In this document: piece by piece, positions 18,756 to 22,925 of the stretch
Numbering within the stretch: position 1 is the stretch's first letter
Layout: each line of letters begins with the position of its first letter
IMG/VR virus record: IMGVR_UViG_3300046000_003993
Coordinates: 1 to 22,925 of that record
Strand: one strand, 5' to 3'
DNA from: a virus
Length of the DNA stretch: 22,925 nucleotides
Program-made: the position numbers and the translations under genes
Notes under the pieces: model-generated
Told to the model about the DNA's origin: nothing
What the model saw: only the letters and a program-made list of their open reading frames with translations
Databases searched by the model: none

Positions 18756-18902
18756 TCACTTAGAAGAATAAGTCACGTAAGCTTTAGCTGCGTTTTCCAT
18801 ATCAAGCGCAAAGTTTCGAGTGCCATCTGGAGAAACACTCACAGAACAACCTGCGAGTAAAAGAATCGAAGAAATGATTGCAAGTATCGCTTTTGGTTTC
18901 AT
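18756..18902 (-). CDS. Small lipoprotein (48 aa), possible spanin subunit
   Basis: MKPKAILAIISSILLLAGCS is a classic lipoprotein signal: basic start, hydrophobic core and lipobox LLAGC with the acylated Cys at residue 19. The mature part has 30 residues (SVSVSPDGTRN, then NAAKAYVTYSSK). After export it should sit on the outside of the inner membrane or on the outer membrane. In a lysis cassette such proteins are often the outer-membrane half of a two-part spanin, but the mature part is not proline-rich like Rz1. Alternatively it could block superinfection. Confidence 0.6.
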   Translation of the reverse strand: MKPKAILAIISSILLLAGCSVSVSPDGTRNFALDMENAAKAYVTYSSK

Positions 18903-18914
18903 GGGTTTTTTAGT

Positions 18915-19091
18915 TCACCGCTTCTTAACAAGTTTCAGCAAAGAAAGCAAGCCAACAATTATTCCGATTGTCAACGATGTCATTCGCATACCCCATTCAA
19001 GCTGCTCTTGGAATGATGTGACGAATCCAATAGCCGGGGCTACCGTTCCAACTACTCCGTGCAAGAAGTCTCTTCCTTGGTCAGCAGTCAC
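18915..19091 (-). CDS. Holin-like small membrane protein (58 aa, GTG start)
   Basis: GTG at 19091 overlaps the stop of the previous gene (GTGA). The protein starts VTADQGRDFLHGVVGTVAPA and has one clear hydrophobic helix, SLTIGIIVGLLSLLKL, ending in VKKR. A second weaker hydrophobic part lies at residues 12-24. One or two helices with a basic C-terminus fit small holins. The gene is followed by the lipoprotein and amidase, which strengthens a lysis role. Confidence 0.55.
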   Translation of the reverse strand: MTADQGRDFLHGVVGTVAPAIGFVTSFQEQLEWGMRMTSLTIGIIVGLLSLLKLVKKR

Positions 19092-19240
19092 TTGTTGTCG
19101 CGTGCCTTGATGAGTCCAACGCCTGCGGTCAAAGCTGCAAACGCGCTCATCAAATCAGGTGATCCACCCTTGAGAACTTGAATTCCAACATTAGACAATG
19201 TGGCGACGATAGTAAGGATTCCTAGTGCTGTAGTTTTCAT
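19088..19240 (-). CDS. Small membrane protein in the lysis cassette (50 aa)
   Basis: The start at 19240 gives MKTTALGILTIVATLSNVGI and a second hydrophobic helix (LMSAFAALTAGVGLI), ending KARDNK. Two-helix proteins ending in xARDNxxx are frequent in phage lysis regions, from memory. An upstream continuation of the frame to 19537 runs antiparallel through the neighbouring gene and is not credible. It is a holin candidate alongside the next gene; one may be the antiholin. A-rich leader (ACACAAAAACAT) before the ATG. Confidence 0.6.
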   Translation of the reverse strand: MKTTALGILTIVATLSNVGIQVLKGGSPDLMSAFAALTAGVGLIKARDNK

Positions 19241-19256
19241 ATGTTTTTGTGTTAAA

Positions 19257-19592
19257 TTATGCCCACCAGATATTGGGGACGTCATCAGAGATTGGTCTTG
19301 GTTCGCCACTGGCAGATGTCCAGTAGATGAACTGCTCGCCACCTTCGGGGATTGGGATGCCGACAAGATCACGGAATAGCACCCAGTATTGCCCGTCACC
19401 AATGGCGGGTTGCGGCTCACCGTCGATGTCCGGTTGCAGCAGCAAATGCTCACCAACAACGCACAACGCGTGTTCGTGTGAAGCAAGATTAGATTGCACC
19501 ACGCCATTACCATCCGGCGCGGCGAACCCGTTTGCAATGCCGAACTGCTCGGCCACGACTTTTGATGGGAATTTTAGGATATAGTCGGTCAT
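19257..19592 (-). CDS. Conserved small phage protein near the tail fibre (111 aa)
   Basis: MTDYILKFPSKVVAEQFGIA and then SHEHALCVVGEHLL, YWVLFRDLVGIPIPEGGEQF and an IWW-containing end follow a layout found directly after tail fibre genes in many phages. It has the size and mixed alpha/beta character of a fibre assembly factor or chaperone, but no function is established. It overlaps the fibre gene by ATGA, which suggests a stoichiometric partner. Confidence 0.68.
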   Translation of the reverse strand: MTDYILKFPSKVVAEQFGIANGFAAPDGNGVVQSNLASHEHALCVVGEHLLLQPDIDGEPQPAIGDGQYWVLFRDLVGIPIPEGGEQFIYWTSASGEPRPISDDVPNIWWA

Positions 19593-20842
19593 GTTGTGAG
19601 TGTTTGGATTTTTGCGTCAGACAGGCGTTTCCTGTAGTATCTCAGAGACGAGACGCAGCCACACATGGTGTTTCCAGCTGGTCCTGAACCTACTATCATT
19701 GCATCAACTGTTGGCACAGTTCCACTTGTATCAGTTTGAGGAGCAACTCCATTTTTGGTAAGCGCGAAATCATTTAGTTTGTATGCACATGCCAGTTTGA
19801 ACGCTGTGTTTGGGCTTATAGGAGATCCAGAACTCATATCAACCTGAGAAACGCCGTCAACTACTTCCAACTTCGCAGCACTTACATTTGTCAAAAGAGT
19901 GACTTCTTTGCTGAAAAGAGCAAAGCAAGTAACAATGTTTCTAATCCCAGAAGCAGGAGTAAAAGCGTCCACGAGCATTGCCCCCTCGGTTTGGTTATAC
20001 ATCCCTGTGAAGCTAGCACCAGTAATGCTGCACACATCCGCGCTGCGAGTTAGTGCGGTCTCCGTCGTCGGGATGTAGGAGGTGGCAAATGAGCCGGCTT
20101 CGATCTGAGCACCCCAGATTAGGACTCCGCTAGTGCCGTCCCCGGCGAACGAACTAATGTTATTGGCGTTTGAAACACCAATCCAAATCGACGGGGTTCC
20201 AACAGTAAACGCACCCCAAGAACAAACGCAGCGGAACCATCCGTTTCCCATACTTTGTATTGAGGTTGTTGCTTTTGCTTGTGCCGTTCCAGTAACGCCG
20301 TTAAGAACGTCAAACCAACATAGATCGGTTGTTATCGCCCCACTTCCATTTGAGTTGAACCAGATCCAGTTATAGCCGTCAGCTTTTGCGTAAACCGTAA
20401 CAGTGTAAGGGGACGCCGCGCTGGTTATCACCGAACTAACGACATGCTGATTCGATGCGACACTCGGAATAAGTTTATCGGCGGTGGTATTACCATCAGG
20501 GGCCACCGCAGAATTGGCGGAAACCGTCGTTTCAAGTTTCCCCCAAGCTGTATTTTCAAACTCTTGACTATACTTCAGCAAGTTCGTTCGCGACTCCTCG
20601 ATCAGCAAGCCTTTGCAAGCCAGCGTGATTGGATCGTGGTCGAAGCGGGCGGCATTAACGGCTGCGGATTGGATCAGTCCGTCGCTTCCCACGAACGTCG
20701 CTGTGCTTGCACGGGTAAATACCGGGGTTGGACCTTTGCGTGCCGTCAGCGTCTTGTCAGCGGCAAATTGCAGGTCAAGGGATAGACCGTCTGGGTTAAA
20801 TCCACCAGCACCATTAAGCATATTTCCAAGAGCGTATTTCAT
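19589..20842 (-). CDS. Tail fibre/receptor-binding protein with carbohydrate-binding-like modules (417 aa)
   Basis: After a short N-terminal anchor (MKYALGNMLNGAGGFNPDG) comes VFTRASTATFVGSDGLI and GLLIEESRTNLLKYSQEF, a pattern typical of phage tail proteins followed by jelly-roll carbohydrate-binding modules. Residues about 90-265 form a beta-sandwich (TVTVYAKADGYNWIWFNSNG, WFRCVCSW, IEAGSFATSYIPT). Residues 290-417 look like a concanavalin-type LamG fold closing with GCVSSLRYYRKRLSDAKIQT. It probably binds host surface glycans. There is no catalytic motif of a depolymerase. It follows the connector gene in a TGATG overlap. Confidence 0.78.
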   Translation of the reverse strand: MKYALGNMLNGAGGFNPDGLSLDLQFAADKTLTARKGPTPVFTRASTATFVGSDGLIQSAAVNAARFDHDPITLACKGLLIEESRTNLLKYSQEFENTAWGKLETTVSANSAVAPDGNTTADKLIPSVASNQHVVSSVITSAASPYTVTVYAKADGYNWIWFNSNGSGAITTDLCWFDVLNGVTGTAQAKATTSIQSMGNGWFRCVCSWGAFTVGTPSIWIGVSNANNISSFAGDGTSGVLIWGAQIEAGSFATSYIPTTETALTRSADVCSITGASFTGMYNQTEGAMLVDAFTPASGIRNIVTCFALFSKEVTLLTNVSAAKLEVVDGVSQVDMSSGSPISPNTAFKLACAYKLNDFALTKNGVAPQTDTSGTVPTVDAMIVGSGPAGNTMCGCVSSLRYYRKRLSDAKIQTLTT

Positions 20843-21456
20843 CAGTAGCGCATTTGCATGTTCGCGTTAGTAAAGATGCGGTTGGAAACTAGTCCGCTTG
20901 TGTGGTTCTCGTCAAGCCGAATAAGTTCATCCTGAAGAAGCAATTCAGCCTCTTGATCGGCAATCACGGACTTCTCTTGTTGTCCTTCAGCGCGAAGGTA
21001 GTCAGCGTAAGTGCCGTGAGCCATGTATTGATACCACTCAGCGGGAATAGTAGTCGATTCTCCAGATCCATCACCATAGGTATCGGTAAGTTGCGCCTTG
21101 TAAGTTACAAACGCCTCGGTGGGATTTAAGTCTCCTGATACGAGTGTTGCACCGCTAGCAGTAATCATAATGTCATACTCTTGAACCGATGACGAAATAT
21201 AAGGGGCTTGTTTGTAAACTCGCAAAAACGTGTCGATCGAGGAAAGTCCAGACTCTGAATATGGAATTACAGAGCTTGAAACTACACGTTCCTCACCGAT
21301 TTTTAGGAACCGTGTCCAGTAATTACTAGCCCGATACGCACGCATAGCACGGCGGTTAATCAGGGCCTTGATTCTAGGCGTTTCAATAGACGCAAACACC
21401 ACTCCGCAAAGTGCTTGGATAAGCGCAAACAATTCGGCGTATGTCTTGGTTTGCAT
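20842..21456 (-). CDS. Connector/neck-like virion protein (204 aa)
   Basis: The protein is helical at the N-terminus (TYAELFALIQALCGVVFASI, IKALINRRAMRAYRASNYW), has a beta-rich centre and ends with PAEWYQYMAHGTYADYLRAE and a helical tail. This two-part layout recurs in podovirus-like phages between capsid and tail genes, where such proteins act as head-tail adaptor. The exact role is inferred from position. AGGA about 10 bases before the ATG is one of the few clear Shine-Dalgarno signals. The stop overlaps the next ATG (TGATG). Confidence 0.65.
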   Translation of the reverse strand: MQTKTYAELFALIQALCGVVFASIETPRIKALINRRAMRAYRASNYWTRFLKIGEERVVSSSVIPYSESGLSSIDTFLRVYKQAPYISSSVQEYDIMITASGATLVSGDLNPTEAFVTYKAQLTDTYGDGSGESTTIPAEWYQYMAHGTYADYLRAEGQQEKSVIADQEAELLLQDELIRLDENHTSGLVSNRIFTNANMQMRY

Positions 21457-21457
21457 A

Positions 21458-21736
21458 TTAAATGTTTCCTGCTCTCAGGTGTGACTGGGACTTAAAAAAA
21501 TCACGGACAAATGAACGGTCGTCCCAGCATTCGGAACCGTATTTGTTTGCAATGTTGAGATACTCGTATTGAGGAATAGCCCCGATTGGCTTGCCCAACG
21601 TGGAATTGGCATCCCTCATAGCCCTTGCTTCAGCAGAGGCTTCAATCTCACGCTTATTCTGGAGTGCTTCTTTGAACTTCCGCCCAGAGCACAACTCTTT
21701 CACCAGAGCGTCGGTAATAGCGTCTTCGCAAATCAT
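21458..21736 (-). CDS. Hypothetical small protein (92 aa)
   Basis: Begins MICEDAITDALVKELCSGRK and continues helical (EIEASAEARAMRDANSTLG), ending IPQYEYLNIANKYG and CWDDRSFVRDFFKSQSH. No family recognised. It sits between the capsid/decoration pair and the connector gene, directly after a minus-strand terminator. Its amount should therefore be lower than that of the capsid protein. It is probably a minor virion or assembly protein. Confidence 0.6.
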   Translation of the reverse strand: MICEDAITDALVKELCSGRKFKEALQNKREIEASAEARAMRDANSTLGKPIGAIPQYEYLNIANKYGSECWDDRSFVRDFFKSQSHLRAGNI

Positions 21737-21740
21737 TGGA

Positions 21741-21780
21741 AAGAAAAGGGAAGGGGCGACGTTTTAAGCCACCCCTCCCC
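21741..21780 (-). terminator. Minus-strand terminator after the capsid-decoration gene pair
   Basis: On the minus strand GGGGAGGGG (21780-21772) pairs with CCCCTTCCC (21756-21748), nine pairs including one G-T, and is followed by TTTTCTT (21747-21741). It lies after the stop of the decoration gene and five bases before the next ATG. A partial terminator here would keep capsid and decoration transcripts far more abundant than the downstream ones. Confidence 0.75.
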
Positions 21781-21789
21781 AATTAGGAT

Positions 21790-22248
21790 TTAAGCCAGAT
21801 ATTGGGCAAGATCAAGGATCTCAAGACCAATGACAATTTCGCCAGCGGTGATGCTTGCAACAGCAGCGTCAGTCACTTTAATGTAAACTGGCGTAGATGC
21901 GGAAGCGGCAGCTTTTGGAAGATAACCACCAGAAATAGTAGTGTCTCCAGATGCTTGCACAAACACATCACCAGTGTTGAACGATGGGAGTCCAGTGGTC
22001 ATTGCGTCAACGTCAAGGTTGTTGATGAACTCGTCTGGGTCACCAATCGTAGTACCAACGTCAATGACAAGGGTTGTGGAGCCTACGACAGCAACGGACT
22101 CAATCACAGCGCACAGTGACACCGCACCACCAGCAGGGATTGTCGCAATTTGGCGAGTCCCACCATTGCCGATAGCAATAAGGTCAGCCGCAGTGAGACG
22201 AATCACATCCGTGTACGGGGAACGCTCGTTATTAGTTAATTTAGCCAT
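21790..22248 (-). CDS. Probable capsid decoration protein (152 aa)
   Basis: The protein is rich in Ala, Val, Thr and Ile with an alternating beta pattern (GTRQIATIPAGGAVSLCAVI, TTLVIDVGTTIGDP, TTISGGYLPKAAASASTP, GEIVIGLEILDLAQYLA) and no Lys-rich or coiled-coil parts. Together with its place between the major capsid gene and a strong terminator, this suggests a head decoration or stabilisation protein made in large amounts. No exact family is recognised. The ATG follows an A/T-rich leader without Shine-Dalgarno. Confidence 0.65.
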   Translation of the reverse strand: MAKLTNNERSPYTDVIRLTAADLIAIGNGGTRQIATIPAGGAVSLCAVIESVAVVGSTTLVIDVGTTIGDPDEFINNLDVDAMTTGLPSFNTGDVFVQASGDTTISGGYLPKAAASASTPVYIKVTDAAVASITAGEIVIGLEILDLAQYLA

Positions 22249-22270
22249 ATTTTTATTTTTCTAGTTATAA

Positions 22271-22925
22271 TTAGTAAGCAATCTTGCCGTGCGCTTGCGG
22301 ATGCTTGACACAGAGAGTGCCAGCAACGTCAACGTAGCCACGCTCGCCACCACCTTGGTTCTCAAGACGAGTGCCGCCCATTGGGATCAGGGTGTTGAAG
22401 CCGAGATACTTAGGGTTGAGGACGTAACCGACGTTGGTCGATGCGGTCGGCATACAGCTTGGGTTGCCGTTGACGATCTTCACGATACCAAAGTCGGAAT
22501 CATAGAGGTTGACAGACAGCGTGATTGCCTTGCTGGTCGCGTCTTGATTGACATGATAAACATTGTTCGTGCTGACGGATGGAGCGCGGGTGAAGCCACT
22601 GATGATTTGACGAAGCGCAGTATTCGCAACAAGCGTCAGGCTGTTCATTTCGCCATTCTTACTGAAGATCGAACCCAACATGGTGTTGAAGGTCGATTCG
22701 GTAACAGTGGTAGCGAGGATCGAACCGGAGGGGGTGCGATAACTTTCAGGAACAGCATTGGTAGCTTGGACAGTAGCTTGAATCCACTTGCCAAGGCCAC
22801 GCATACCGTAAGGAGTGCCAGCACCGTTTTCAACAGTCATTTCGTTGTCGGAGGCGATGGTAGCTTCGATGTCACGCTTGATTTCACGCATCGACTTTGC
22901 TTCGGCTTGGGCAACGTTGGCATTT
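22271..22925 (-). CDS. Major capsid protein, SU10-like (DUF5309) type, 5' end outside window
   Basis: The frame is open to the right edge (ANVAQAEAKSMREIKRDIEA and on) and ends PQAHGKIAY at 22271. KSMREIKRDIEATIASDNE, MRGLGKWIQATVQATN and LYDSDFGIVKIVNGNPSCMP match the C-terminal two thirds of the SU10-like/DUF5309 major head proteins, which have an HK97-like fold. About 218 residues are visible; the rest lies beyond the edge. An internal ATG at 22891 is not the true start, because the upstream sequence continues the conserved helix in frame. It is the main shell protein of the head and should be the most abundant late product. Confidence 0.82.
   Translation of the reverse strand, partial: NANVAQAEAKSMREIKRDIEATIASDNEMTVENGAGTPYGMRGLGKWIQATVQATNAVPESYRTPSGSILATTVTESTFNTMLGSIFSKNGEMNSLTLVANTALRQIISGFTRAPSVSTNNVYHVNQDATSKAITLSVNLYDSDFGIVKIVNGNPSCMPTASTNVGYVLNPKYLGFNTLIPMGGTRLENQGGGERGYVDVAGTLCVKHPQAHGKIAY

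Noticed and set aside
19241-19537. N-terminal extension of the 50-aa lysis-cassette protein to 149 residues.
   Set aside because: The extension overlaps the conserved 111-aa gene in another frame; ATG 19240 with an A-rich leader gives a protein of normal size for this type.

Overview
This window is part of a tailed double-stranded DNA phage genome (Caudoviricetes). Three things show this. Virion genes (a major capsid protein of the SU10-like/DUF5309 type, a probable decoration protein, connector, fibre and tail proteins) and a lysis cassette lie on the minus strand. A long run of small, tightly packed early genes lies on the plus strand. Both window ends cut through minus-strand virion genes. 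I see no integrase, tRNA, rRNA, insertion sequence or CRISPR array. The capsid type and a large nozzle/stabilisation-like tail protein suggest a podovirus-like particle, but portal and terminase are outside the window. The host cannot be named. The lipobox protein and cell-wall amidase fit a bacterium with peptidoglycan, and most early genes lack a clear Shine-Dalgarno and start after A-rich leaders.

Layout. Positions 1-3339 (minus): a DNA methyltransferase, a small probable virion protein and a large tail protein that runs off the left edge. Positions 3340-4390: a non-coding divergent control region with a consensus sigma70-type promoter, short repeats and a terminator-like hairpin. Positions 4391-16902 (plus): about 40 genes, many joined by ATGA overlaps. 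First come small genes of unknown role, a zinc-ribbon protein and a free-standing DnaA domain IV-like protein. Next is a recombination module of ERF annealing protein, RecE/PDDEXK-type exonuclease, SSB-like protein with acidic tail and RuvC-like resolvase. Last come a dNTP pyrophosphohydrolase, small DNA-binding proteins, a PP-loop ATPase of the PAPS-reductase type and a DnaC/IstB-like helicase loader. Positions 16903-17093: a convergent terminator region. Positions 17094-22925 (minus, read right to left): capsid protein, decoration protein, a terminator, a small protein, a connector-like protein, tail fibre, a small conserved protein, a lysis cassette of several tiny membrane proteins plus a lipoprotein and amidase, a metallophosphoesterase and a small winged-helix-like protein.

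The genes fit a simple programme. Early plus-strand transcription makes replication, recombination and nucleotide-pool proteins, and late minus-strand transcription makes the particle and lyses the cell. If the genome is circular or circularly permuted, the two minus-strand blocks would be one late unit joined outside the window. The least ordinary features are: a GCTTGACxxGTT promoter word shared by three sites; a predicted three-way-junction RNA at 8801-8874; two places where the 3' end of a conserved gene is left as a fossil beside an inserted or duplicated gene; and a recurring AAAACGA-type leader before start codons.
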